64,000 bases of DNA from contig CANSXE010000001.1 of the NCBI GenBank assembly GCA_947650875.1, positions 1 through 64,000 of the forward strand, given 5' to 3'. The stretch is from an uncultured Bacillota bacterium. GTDB taxonomy: Bacteria; Bacillota; Clostridia; Oscillospirales; Oscillospiraceae. Both the position numbers and the translations under genes were made by a program. Positions 36,796-45,546 of this stretch are shown piece by piece; the first letter of the stretch is position 1; each line of letters begins with the position of its first letter. The notes below the pieces were generated by a model that searched no databases, was not told the DNA's origin, and worked only from the letters and a program-made list of their open reading frames with translations.

Positions 36796-39165
36796 ATGGC
36801 GAAGCGTTTGAAGGCAGTCATTATGGCGGGGGGCGAGGGTACCCGTCTGCGGCCCCTGTCGCTGGGCAGTCCCAAACCCATGACCCCGCTGCTGGGCCGG
36901 CCGGTGATGGAGCACATCATCAATCTGCTGAAGGTCCACGGGATAGACGATATCTGCGTCACCCTGTTCTATAAGCCCCAGGCGGTAATGGATTACTTTG
37001 GCGGCGGGGACAGGCTGGGGGTGCGGCTGACCTATTTCATTGAAGACGAACCCCTGGGGACGGCGGGAAGCGTGAAAAACTGCATGGACCACATCGGAGG
37101 GGAGGACTTTCTGGTCATCAGCGGGGACTGCGTATGCGATCTGGACCTGACCGCCCTGATGGACTTCCACCGGAAGCGGGGGGCGGAGGCCACCCTGGGG
37201 CTCTACCGCCACAAGACGCCCCTGGAGTATGGCCTGGTCCTCACCGATGAGGAGGGCCGGATTGAGCGCTTTGTGGAAAAGCCGGCCTGGGGCCAGGTGT
37301 TTACAGACCAGATCAACACCGGAATTTACCTCCTCTCCCCCGCCGCCATGGACCGGGTGCCCCCCAATACGGCGTGGGACTTCGGCAAGGACCTGTTTCC
37401 CGCCCTGCTCCGGGAGGGGGCGCCCCTCTACGGCCTGCCCCTGGAGGGCTACTGGTGTGACATGGGGGGATGCAGCGCCTATCTGGACTGCACCTGCGAT
37501 GCGCTGTCCGGCAAGGTGCGCCTGGACATGGGCCTGCCCCGCCTGAAGGCGGGGGTGTGGTCGGCCCAGCCCCTGCCCCAGGGGCTCAATCTGGTCCCCC
37601 CCTGCTGGATCGGCCCCGGGGTGCGCCTGGGGGAGGGCTGTCTCATAGGCCCCCACACCGTTCTGGACAAGGGGGCCGTGGTGGGGGAGCGGAGCATGGT
37701 CCAGCGGTCCATCCTGCTGGAAAACGCCGCCGCCGGGGACCGGACTACCCTCTACGGGGCCGTTCTGTGCAGAGACGCTTCCGCCCGGCGGGGCGCCGTC
37801 CTCAACGAGAGAGTGGTACTGGGAGAGAATGCCCTGGCCGAGGAGGGGGCTGCCCTGCTGGAGCGGGTGTGTCTCTGGCCGGGCCAGACCGCCCCCGCCG
37901 GCTGCCGTCTGGCCCGGTCCATTACCAGCGGAAGCCAGAAGGGAGTGCTGCGCTTTGGGGACAGCGGCGCCATCCGGGGCGTTTTGGGGGAAGACATAGG
38001 CCCGGAGGCCCTGCTCACGCTGGGCAGTATTTTGGGGACGGAGGGCCCGGTAGGACTGGGCTGCTCCCCCACCCCCGGGGCCGGGATGCTGGCCCGGGCG
38101 GCGGCGGTGGGGGCGGCGGCAGCGGGGAGCGAAGTGCTTACCCACGCCCTCCACAGCCCCGTTCAGGGGGCGGGACTGGCCGCCCTGCGTCAAATACCCG
38201 TCTCTCTCTTTGTGGAGGAGAGCGGAAATATTGTCTACCTCCACCTTTTTGATCAGAACGGTCTGCCCCTGGGGCGGGCCCGGGAGCGAAAGCTGGAGCA
38301 TGCGCTGCTTCAGGGGGAGGTGCGCCGGACCAGAGGGGACAGGGTGGGCCAGCTCCAGCGGCTGGATTTTACCCCGGAGCAGTGGGGGCGCCGGGTGGTA
38401 GAGAACGCCGGTCTCCGCCGGCCCGCGCTGCGCCGCGTCACTGCGGCGGTGGGGAGCACTACCCCGGAGGACTGCGCCCTCAGGGCGGCGCTGACTGCGC
38501 TGGGCTGTAAGCTGGAGGAGGAGTGGCGGCCCGGAATCGTGGCCTTCCGCGCCCAGCGGGGCGGATTTTCCCTCACCGCCCAGGATGAGCGGGGCGCTAT
38601 GGTGGACTCAGGTCAGCTGCTCGCCCTGGTTGCCCTGATTGAAATGGAGAATGGCTCGGGCAAGGTGGCTGTCCCCGCCGGAGCCAGTGCGGCGGTGGAG
38701 CTGGTGGCCGCCGGCTACGGAGGGACCGTCCTCCGTCTGGACCGGGACGGAGAACAGGCCGCTGCCCTCTACGCATCCCAGCCCTGGATACGGCAGGCCC
38801 CGGCGGCGGCGGTACGCATCTGCTCCCGGATGGCCGTCTCCGGCCAGAAGCTGGAGACCCTGGTGGCCAAGACGCCCAGATTCTCCTCCTGGCGGCGGGA
38901 GGTGCCCCTCGTCTCCGACCGGGGTCAGGTGATGCAGGCCCTGGCCCGGGAGCACGCCCGCCAGCCCACCGGGGAGGGGCTGCGGATGCGCACCGGCAGC
39001 GGCTGGGTATACCTCACCCCCATCGCCCGCCGCTCTGCCCTGCGGGTGATCGCTGAGGGTCCCGACCTGGAGCTGGCCGCCGAGCTGTGTGACTTCTACG
39101 CCGGCCGGGCGGCGGAGGTGGATCGGTCCATTTCTGAGCATTGTGTACAAGAGGAGGACAAATAA
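36796..39165 (+). CDS. Sugar-phosphate nucleotidyltransferase fused to a degenerate phosphomutase-like domain
   Basis: KAVIMAGGEGTRLRPLSLGSPKPMTPLLGRPVMEHII, EDEPLGTAGSVKN, left-handed beta-helix region, then a PMM-like C-terminal half without TASHNP. Confidence 0.8.
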   Translation: MAKRLKAVIMAGGEGTRLRPLSLGSPKPMTPLLGRPVMEHIINLLKVHGIDDICVTLFYKPQAVMDYFGGGDRLGVRLTYFIEDEPLGTAGSVKNCMDHIGGEDFLVISGDCVCDLDLTALMDFHRKRGAEATLGLYRHKTPLEYGLVLTDEEGRIERFVEKPAWGQVFTDQINTGIYLLSPAAMDRVPPNTAWDFGKDLFPALLREGAPLYGLPLEGYWCDMGGCSAYLDCTCDALSGKVRLDMGLPRLKAGVWSAQPLPQGLNLVPPCWIGPGVRLGEGCLIGPHTVLDKGAVVGERSMVQRSILLENAAAGDRTTLYGAVLCRDASARRGAVLNERVVLGENALAEEGAALLERVCLWPGQTAPAGCRLARSITSGSQKGVLRFGDSGAIRGVLGEDIGPEALLTLGSILGTEGPVGLGCSPTPGAGMLARAAAVGAAAAGSEVLTHALHSPVQGAGLAALRQIPVSLFVEESGNIVYLHLFDQNGLPLGRARERKLEHALLQGEVRRTRGDRVGQLQRLDFTPEQWGRRVVENAGLRRPALRRVTAAVGSTTPEDCALRAALTALGCKLEEEWRPGIVAFRAQRGGFSLTAQDERGAMVDSGQLLALVALIEMENGSGKVAVPAGASAAVELVAAGYGGTVLRLDRDGEQAAALYASQPWIRQAPAAAVRICSRMAVSGQKLETLVAKTPRFSSWRREVPLVSDRGQVMQALAREHARQPTGEGLRMRTGSGWVYLTPIARRSALRVIAEGPDLELAAELCDFYAGRAAEVDRSISEHCVQEEDK

Positions 39166-39262
39166 CCACATATCTGTTCTCCTGAAAGCATAGTATACTT
39201 TTCAGGGAAAGTGTGGTAAACTAGATGTGTCTATTTTGTCCTGCGAACGCCTTGCGGCGCCT

Positions 39263-39323
39263 GTAGGGGCGCTTTACAAGGCGTCCGGACATGCGGGACG
39301 GACGCATCGTGATGCGTCTCTAC
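39263..39323. repeat. Pair of REP-like palindromes
   Basis: GTAGGGGCGCTTTACAAGGCGTCC (39263-39286) and GGACGCATCGTGATGCGTCTCTAC (39300-39323). Confidence 0.7.
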
Positions 39324-39382
39324 CATTGATTTAAACGCCAAGGGGCAGGGAGAACCCACCCGCCCCGGCGTCTAAATATATT

Positions 39383-39520
39383 CCCCAGCCCCGAACCGTA
39401 GGACAGGCGGGAACGGACTGAGGAGCAAAAACGACAGAAGCTCCATCATCAGGCGAAGGGATCGCGCACCCCGACCGGCGAGGCAGGGCCGGAAGGGGAC
39501 GGTCCTTCGTCTGGTTGCTG
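39383..39520 (+). ncRNA. Candidate structured leader/ncRNA upstream of RNase J (unclassified)
   Basis: CCGT/ACGG (39396-39416), GGAGC/GCTCC (39422-39444), and nested CGAAGG/CCTTCG enclosing CCCC/GGGG and CCGGC/GCCGG (39454-39509). Confidence 0.35.
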
Positions 39521-39569
39521 TGGAGTGTTCTGTCAGGATACATCAATTTTGAATGAAAAAGGAGTTATC

Positions 39570-41228
39570 ATGGCAGAAAAACTGAAAATCATTTCCCTTG
39601 GCGGTCTCAACGAGATTGGCAAGAACCTCACCGTTTACGAGTACGGCGGCGACATTATCGTGGTAGACTGCGGCATGGGCTTCCCCGACGACGACATGTA
39701 CGGTATCGACGTGGTCATCCCCGATGTCAGCTACCTGATTAAGAACCAGAGTAAGATCCGGGGCATCTTCATCACCCACGGCCACGAGGACCACATCGGG
39801 GCTCTGCCCTATGTGCTGCGGTCCCTCAACGCCCCCATCTACGCCACCCGCATGTCGGCGGGGCTCATCAAGCTGAAGCTGGAGGAGCACCGCCTGCTGG
39901 ACCGGACCAAGCTCATCACCTGCGAGGCGGGCCAGGTCGTCAAGGCGGGAAAATTCACCGTGGAGTTCATCCATGTGAACCACTCCATTGCCGACGCGGT
40001 GGCCTTCGCCATCAAGTGCCCGGTGGGCACCTGCGTCCACACCGGCGACTTCAAAATCGACGCCACCCCCATCCAGGGGGGGATGATGGACCTGGCCCGG
40101 CTGGGCGAGCTGGGCAAGGAGGGGGTGCTCACCCTGCTGGCCGACTCCACCAACGTGGAGCGCCCGGGCTACACCCGGTCCGAGCGCAGTGTGGGGGCCT
40201 CCTTCGACGGGCTGTTCCGGGGCTGTGAGGAGCGCATTATCGTCACCACCTTCGCCTCCAACGTGGACCGCATCCAGCAGGTGATTGACGTGGCCGCCCG
40301 GTACGGGCGCAAGGTGGCCGTTACCGGCCGGTCCATGGAGAATGTGATGAAGGTGTCCGCCGAGCTGGGGTATATGAATATCCCCGACGGCATCCTGATG
40401 GACCTGAATCACATCAAATCCCTGCCCAAGCACAAGGTCTGCATCATCACCACCGGCAGTCAGGGCGAGACCATGTCCGCCCTCACCCGCATGGCCTTCA
40501 ACACCCACCGGCAGGTGGACCTGCTCCCCGGCGACCGGGTAATCATCTCCGCCTCCGCCATCCCGGGCAACGAGAACGCCATCGGCAACGTGGTCAACGA
40601 GCTGTACCGCAAGGGGGTGGAGGTGCTCAACGAGCGGGAGCTGACCCTCCATGTGTCGGGCCACGCCTGCCAGGAGGAGCTGAAGATCGTCCACGCCCTG
40701 GTAAAGCCCAAATTTTTCGTCCCCGTCCACGGGGAGCAGCGGATGCTGCAAATCCATGGAAAGTTGGCCCGGCAGATGGGGATGGACCCCAACCACATCC
40801 TCATCAGCGACATCGGCCGGGTGATGGAGTTCACCCCCAACTCGGCCAAGCTCACCGGCACCGTCACTGCCGGGCAGGTCTTTGTGGACGGCTACGGCGT
40901 GGGCGACGTGGGTAGCGTGGTGCTGCGGGACCGCCGCCACCTGGCCGAGGATGGCATGATTGTGGTGGCCCTGTCCATGTCCGGGGAGGACGGCGCTCTG
41001 GTGTCCGGCCCGGATATCATCACCCGGGGCTTCGTCTATGTGAAGGAGTCCGAGGGCCTGCTGGAGGAGCTGCGCAAGGTGGCCCTGGAGGCCATCCAGA
41101 GCGTGGATACCCGGTATAACACCGACTGGTCCGCTATCAAGGGGGCTATCAAGGGCGACCTGTCCGGCTACCTGTATAAGAAGACCAAGCGCTCCCCCAT
41201 GATCCTGCCTGTTATCATGGAGGTGTGA
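39570..41228 (+). CDS. rnj: Ribonuclease J
   Basis: MAEKLKIISLGGLNEIGKNLTVYEYGGDIIVVDCGMGFP, THGHEDHIGALPYVL, HTGDFKID, HVSGHACQEELK; GGAG RBS at the ATG 39570. Confidence 0.96.
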   Translation: MAEKLKIISLGGLNEIGKNLTVYEYGGDIIVVDCGMGFPDDDMYGIDVVIPDVSYLIKNQSKIRGIFITHGHEDHIGALPYVLRSLNAPIYATRMSAGLIKLKLEEHRLLDRTKLITCEAGQVVKAGKFTVEFIHVNHSIADAVAFAIKCPVGTCVHTGDFKIDATPIQGGMMDLARLGELGKEGVLTLLADSTNVERPGYTRSERSVGASFDGLFRGCEERIIVTTFASNVDRIQQVIDVAARYGRKVAVTGRSMENVMKVSAELGYMNIPDGILMDLNHIKSLPKHKVCIITTGSQGETMSALTRMAFNTHRQVDLLPGDRVIISASAIPGNENAIGNVVNELYRKGVEVLNERELTLHVSGHACQEELKIVHALVKPKFFVPVHGEQRMLQIHGKLARQMGMDPNHILISDIGRVMEFTPNSAKLTGTVTAGQVFVDGYGVGDVGSVVLRDRRHLAEDGMIVVALSMSGEDGALVSGPDIITRGFVYVKESEGLLEELRKVALEAIQSVDTRYNTDWSAIKGAIKGDLSGYLYKKTKRSPMILPVIMEV

Positions 41229-41319
41229 AAAAACAGCGCCCACTCCGTTTCGATGGAGCGGGCGCTGTCTGCTCTATAACGGTATAGAAACAGCCCCCGG
41301 CATTACACCGGAGGGCTGT
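41229..41319 (-). terminator. Two tandem hairpins between convergent genes
   Basis: CAGCGCCCACTCCgtttcgatGGAGCGGGCGCTG (41234-41267, A6 on the left = U-tract for the minus strand) and ACAGCCCCCGGcattacaCCGGAGGGCTGT (41290-41319). Confidence 0.8.
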
Positions 41320-41326
41320 GGATGGT

Positions 41327-42415
41327 TTATTCGCTGTAAGGCTTATCCGTTTGGATAAAGACGCCGGCTTCTTGGCTCCAGCCCACATAGAAGTCCAGCG
41401 CCTTACCCAGGTCGCGGAGCTTAAAGTAGTTAGAGCCGTCAATCTTGTAGACTTCGGCGGTAATCTTCTCGCCGTTGATATAGATGGCGTCGTTGCTGGG
41501 GTCGCCGGTTTTTTGGCCGCCGGCGGGTGCGCCGGCCAGGTCGCCGGGCTGCTTTTCATAACCCTGGCCGGTGGTGGCGGTGACGGAGCTCAAAGCGGCG
41601 TCGTAGCCCACAGAGAACTGTTTCTCCGTGCCGTTGAGGATGGCGGCCAAGTCACGGATTTTAAAATAGTTGCTGCCGTTAATCTTATACACGGTGGGGC
41701 TTTGGAGCGTTCCGTTGCAGGTCAGGGTGTCGTTGGTGGGAGCGGCAGGGGCGGGGACAACGGGAGAGGGTGTAGGTTCGGTGGGCTGCTCCGGTTCAGG
41801 GTCTCCGTTGGAGAGATTTACCGCTTCGCCGCCGGCAAAGGCCGCTTTTAGAAGGTCCTCGGTGTCGTTCCGGCTAATGTCAACCCCCCAATCCTCTAGG
41901 TCGACGGCCTGAATGACCCCTTTATTGTACAGGACCTCCACATCCGCGCAAATCCAGGCGGGAGCATGAAAGCGCGCCTGCATTTTTTCGGTCCACTCCA
42001 GCATCAGGCGGGTATTTTCTTCCATTTCCTGATCGGTTGCCGGCCGGTCCAGCGGCAGCTTGGGCATGGTTGAGGACTCCTGCTCCGGGTCTAATATCCG
42101 GGCGATTACAGGTATCGCAGAGCTGTAGGAGACGGTTTCGTCCGGCAGGAAATTCCCCTCGCCGTCTCCATACATCCAGCCTGCGCCGAGCACCGTAGTT
42201 ACGATGTCCTTGTCCTCCTTACTCAAACCGGCACAGTCGGAGGGCAGCTCCTCTGTGTCTTCGCCCTCGGGCTTGACGTACTGGACCAGCAGCCTGGCAA
42301 ACCCGAGACGGGTCAGCGATTCCTCAGCGGCCAGCGCGGGGACGGCAAGGCTCAGGCACATCGCCAGGGCCATCGCCAGGGACAGAGCTCTCTTTTTCAT
42401 AAAATCATTCCTCAT
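41327..42415 (-). CDS. Secreted protein with SLH-like N-terminal region and copper amine oxidase N-terminal-like (stalk) repeats
   Basis: Signal peptide MKKRALSLAMALAMCLSLAVPALA; GWMYGDGEGNFLPDETVSYSSAIPVIARIL; two VYKI(N/D)GSNYFK(I/L)RDL repeats. Confidence 0.7.
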   Translation of the reverse strand: MRNDFMKKRALSLAMALAMCLSLAVPALAAEESLTRLGFARLLVQYVKPEGEDTEELPSDCAGLSKEDKDIVTTVLGAGWMYGDGEGNFLPDETVSYSSAIPVIARILDPEQESSTMPKLPLDRPATDQEMEENTRLMLEWTEKMQARFHAPAWICADVEVLYNKGVIQAVDLEDWGVDISRNDTEDLLKAAFAGGEAVNLSNGDPEPEQPTEPTPSPVVPAPAAPTNDTLTCNGTLQSPTVYKINGSNYFKIRDLAAILNGTEKQFSVGYDAALSSVTATTGQGYEKQPGDLAGAPAGGQKTGDPSNDAIYINGEKITAEVYKIDGSNYFKLRDLGKALDFYVGWSQEAGVFIQTDKPYSE

Positions 42416-42849
42416 TCCTTTTCAATTTCCATCATCAGTCCAACCCGGCGTTGGTGGCGGCCGCCTTCAAATTCAGTGGACAGGAAGACGTCCACAATCC
42501 GCTCGGCCAGCATGGGCCCGGTGATGCCCGCCCCCAGGGCCAGCATATTGGCGTTGTTGTGCCGGCGGGTGAGCTCAGCGGAGAGCACGTCGCCGCACAG
42601 GGCGCAGCGGATGCCGTGCACCTTGTTGGCCGTGATGGAGATGCCGATGCCCGTGGTGCAGATAATGATGCCCTTTTCGCACCGGCCCTCCGCCACCGCC
42701 CGGGCGGCGGCCTTGCCGAAGATGGGGTAGTCGCAGCTGTCGGTGCTGTCGGTGCCGAAGTCCTGGCAGGTGACTCCCTTGGCGGCCAGATAGGCCTTGA
42801 GGTGCTCCTTGAGCTGGTAGCCGCCGTGGTCAGACGCAATGGCGATCAT
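42412..42849 (-). CDS. rpiB: Ribose-5-phosphate isomerase B
   Basis: MIAIASDHGGYQLKEHLKAYL, CDYPIFGKAAARAV, GIIICTTGIGISITANKVHGIRCALC, NNANMLALGAGI. Confidence 0.96.
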   Translation of the reverse strand: MIAIASDHGGYQLKEHLKAYLAAKGVTCQDFGTDSTDSCDYPIFGKAAARAVAEGRCEKGIIICTTGIGISITANKVHGIRCALCGDVLSAELTRRHNNANMLALGAGITGPMLAERIVDVFLSTEFEGGRHQRRVGLMMEIEKE

Positions 42850-42997
42850 AAACAGTTCCTCCTCTAAAGGCCCGGCGGGGCCGTTTTCCGTTCCATTGTA
42901 CCCCCTTTCCCGTAATTTTGCAAGAGGGATGAAATTTTTTGCCTGCCATGTATAACCGCCCCGCTGCCTGTCCACAATAGGCTTCGGAGGTGGTTTT

Positions 42998-43744
42998 TTG
43001 AAAAACCGGAGCTTTTTGAATAAGCTGGGCGATTTCGCCATGGGAAAGGGCTTTTACATAGTCCTGTTCCTGTGCATCGCCACCATAGGAATTTCGGGCT
43101 ATTATCTGCTGAAAACTGTAGTCAACGACACCCGCGCTACCGCGCCCGTTGGGGGCGACGCCTCGGTGACCATTCCGGACCAGAGCGTGGCCAGACCCAC
43201 GACCCCCAAGCCGCCGGAGACCACACCGGCCAAACCCAGCGTCCCCAACAACAAACCCGCCGCCCAGCCGGACGACCCCGAGCCGGTAAAGGACGACACC
43301 CCCCAGCCGGACACCCAGCCCAGCAAGGAGACCCTGTCCAAGGTGTTCACCTGGCCGGTGCAGGGGACCGTTTTGCGGGACTACAGCGTGGAGACCCTGT
43401 CCCTGGACCCCACCCTGGGTGACTGGCGCACCCACGGCGGCCTGGACATCGCCGCCGCCCAGGGGGTAAAGGTGCTGTCCATCAGCGCCGGCACCGTGGA
43501 GCAGGTGTACACCGACGGCCTGATGGGCACCACCGTAGTGGTGGACCACGGCGGCGGATTACAGTCCTGGTACTGCAATCTGGCCGATGAGGTGCTGGTG
43601 GAGACGGGCGACACCGTGGACATCGGCAGCGAGCTGGGCATTGTGGGCTCCTCCGCCATTGCCGAGGTGGGGGTGGGCTCCCACGTCCACCTGGAGACCC
43701 TTCTCAACGGCCAGCCCGTGGACCCCAGAGAGTATTTGAAATAA
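42998..43744 (+). CDS. M23/LytM-domain membrane protein (SpoIIQ-like)
   Basis: Single N-terminal TM, Pro/Thr-rich linker, THGGLDIAAAQG and SHVHLETLLNG; TTG start after GGAGGTGG. Confidence 0.75.
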   Translation: MKNRSFLNKLGDFAMGKGFYIVLFLCIATIGISGYYLLKTVVNDTRATAPVGGDASVTIPDQSVARPTTPKPPETTPAKPSVPNNKPAAQPDDPEPVKDDTPQPDTQPSKETLSKVFTWPVQGTVLRDYSVETLSLDPTLGDWRTHGGLDIAAAQGVKVLSISAGTVEQVYTDGLMGTTVVVDHGGGLQSWYCNLADEVLVETGDTVDIGSELGIVGSSAIAEVGVGSHVHLETLLNGQPVDPREYLK

Positions 43745-43873
43745 AGCTTGCGGACCCCTGCCAGCCGGCGGGGGTCCGGCTTTTGCTTTTTTTCCAAAAA
43801 AGGGCTATACTGGCGTGACCAATCCCCTCCCACAGCCGTAATTAAAGACAGAGAGACAAAGGAGGTGGCACGG

Positions 43874-44341
43874 ATGGACCCGACTGAGACCCTGTTTGAG
43901 CAGGTGTATGAGACCTACGGTCCGTCGCTGTACCGGTTCTGCCTGCTGCAAATGAAAAACCCGGCGGACGCGGAGGACGTGTTGCAGGACGTCCTGATCA
44001 AACGCCTGTATCAGGCCCCCAGGTTCAAATCGCCGGAGCACGAGCGGAACTGGCTGTTTCAGGTGGCCCTGAACCTGTGCCGGGACGAGTGGCGGCGGCA
44101 CAGGCGGTCGGAGCTGCCCCTGGAGACGGTGGCCGGGGTGGCCCTGCCCCCGGAGGAGCTGTCCCTGCTGGAGCAGACCGCCGGCCTGCCCGAAAAACAG
44201 CGCACCGCCCTGCATCTCTACTACTACGAGGGGTACTCCGTCCGGGAGATCGCGCGGCTGCTGGGCGTGACGGTGCCCACGGTAAAAATGCGACTGAAGC
44301 GGGGCCGGGAGGCCCTGCGGAAAGAGTGGGTGGAACCATGA
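43874..44341 (+). CDS. RNA polymerase sigma factor (sigma-70/ECF type)
   Basis: YGPSLYRFCLLQMKNPADAEDVLQDVLIK; LPEKQRTALHLYYYEGYSVREIARLLGVTVPTVKMRLKRGREALRK. Confidence 0.93.
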   Translation: MDPTETLFEQVYETYGPSLYRFCLLQMKNPADAEDVLQDVLIKRLYQAPRFKSPEHERNWLFQVALNLCRDEWRRHRRSELPLETVAGVALPPEELSLLEQTAGLPEKQRTALHLYYYEGYSVREIARLLGVTVPTVKMRLKRGREALRKEWVEP

Positions 44342-45408
44342 ATCTGTATCACGACACAATGGAAAGCTGCGCCCCGCCCGAGGGTATGCGGGAGCGCCTG
44401 AAGGAAAACGTCCTGTCCGCCCGGCCGGGAGGGGCCAGAACCTACCGGCCCCGAAAAAAACGGAGGGCGGCCCTGCTGCTGGCGGCGGTGCTGCTGCTGG
44501 GCACCAGCGCCACCACCATCTGGGACCCCCTGTTTGTCCGCCGCTTCGGCCCCCAGGCGGCCCTGTCCGCCCTGGGCGGGGCGGTGTTCCAGGAGGTAAA
44601 CCTCACCTCCGTCTGCGACGACGTGTCCCTCACCGTCACCCAGGCCCTGTGCAGCGACAAGAATATCCACTTTATTCTGGAGTACAAGCTGCCCGAGGGC
44701 GCCCCCCAGGGGCACTATAACTTCCCTCAGCTCTACTACTACGGCACCGGGAGCTATACCTGGGAGGAGCTGCGGGACGCCTGCCGGGAGGACTGGGACA
44801 AACAGGACTGGTCGAACTGGCAGTCATTCAGCTCAGACTATATGCAGAGTGAAGCAAACCCCCTGTGGCCCTCCCGGCTGAGTAAGGACGGCAGCTCCGG
44901 CTCCTTCAGCGGTGAGCCGGAGGACGGTGTACTGACCTTCTGCTTCAGCGTCGATTTTCAGGCGGACGTGGACCTGACCGCCCAGCCCCTCACCATCCTG
45001 GCAACGCCCCCCTGCTTCGAGGGGGAGGACGGAACCCGGATTGCCGTCACCGACCACCCGGCCATCATCACCTTCCAGCCCGTCTATAACGGCCCCCAGG
45101 CCCTCAGCGCCGTGCTGGACGAGGGGGATGTGAAGATTGCCGCCACCCTGTCCCCCTTCTCCCTGACGCTGGAGACCGAGGGCATGGGCTATCCCGGCTA
45201 TGAGGACATGGTAAAGGACGCCCGTCTGGTCACCAGAGACGGCGGGGAGAAGAAGGTGAGCCTGATGGGTCTCACCAACGGCGGCAGCAGCTTCGGCCCC
45301 GAGGGCCAGCCGCTGGAGGTCAGCACCACCGTCCACTTCCTGCTCATCACCGACATCAGCGAGTTTACCGCCCTGCGCATGGGGGACTATACGGTTCCTT
45401 TGGAGTAA
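44338..45408 (+). CDS. Probable anti-sigma/DUF4179-like membrane protein cognate to the upstream sigma factor
   Basis: 4-bp ATG overlap with the sigma gene stop; single TM (RRAALLLAAVLLLGTSATTIW) and extracytoplasmic domain. Confidence 0.65.
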   Translation: MNLYHDTMESCAPPEGMRERLKENVLSARPGGARTYRPRKKRRAALLLAAVLLLGTSATTIWDPLFVRRFGPQAALSALGGAVFQEVNLTSVCDDVSLTVTQALCSDKNIHFILEYKLPEGAPQGHYNFPQLYYYGTGSYTWEELRDACREDWDKQDWSNWQSFSSDYMQSEANPLWPSRLSKDGSSGSFSGEPEDGVLTFCFSVDFQADVDLTAQPLTILATPPCFEGEDGTRIAVTDHPAIITFQPVYNGPQALSAVLDEGDVKIAATLSPFSLTLETEGMGYPGYEDMVKDARLVTRDGGEKKVSLMGLTNGGSSFGPEGQPLEVSTTVHFLLITDISEFTALRMGDYTVPLE

Positions 45409-45411
45409 ACG

Positions 45412-45446
45412 AAAACCGCCGCAGAAGCAATTCTGCGGCGGTTTTT
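45412..45446. terminator. Bidirectional rho-independent terminator
   Basis: AAAACCGCCGCAGAA-gcaa-TTCTGCGGCGGTTTTT. Confidence 0.85.
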
Positions 45447-45526
45447 CAGAGACACAGGGTGTCCAGAATGTTTTGGGCGAAGCCCTCCAGCCGCCCTTGG
45501 ATGCCGGGGAGGGCCAGAGTTTCCCG
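45446..45526 (-). pseudogene. Orphan C-terminal remnant of the flavodoxin-like gene at 46770-47828
   Basis: Minus-strand frame reads ...ADPRETLALPGIQGRLEGFAQNILDTLCL*, near-identical to ...NSPGQALALPGIQGRLENFAQNILDTLCM* of the downstream gene. Confidence 0.8.
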
Positions 45527-45546
45527 GGGGTCCGCGCTTTTATGGC

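Noticed and set aside
39454-39509. SRP (4.5S/scRNA) RNA because of GGCAGGGCCGGAAGGGG
   Set aside because: Has a CCGGAAGG-like loop but lacks the conserved AGCAG strand and symmetric loop of SRP helix 8; kept only as unclassified structure.
39331-39546. 71-aa minus-strand ORF in the RNase J leader
   Set aside because: No RBS support and no recognisable family; the region is better explained by nested stem-loops.
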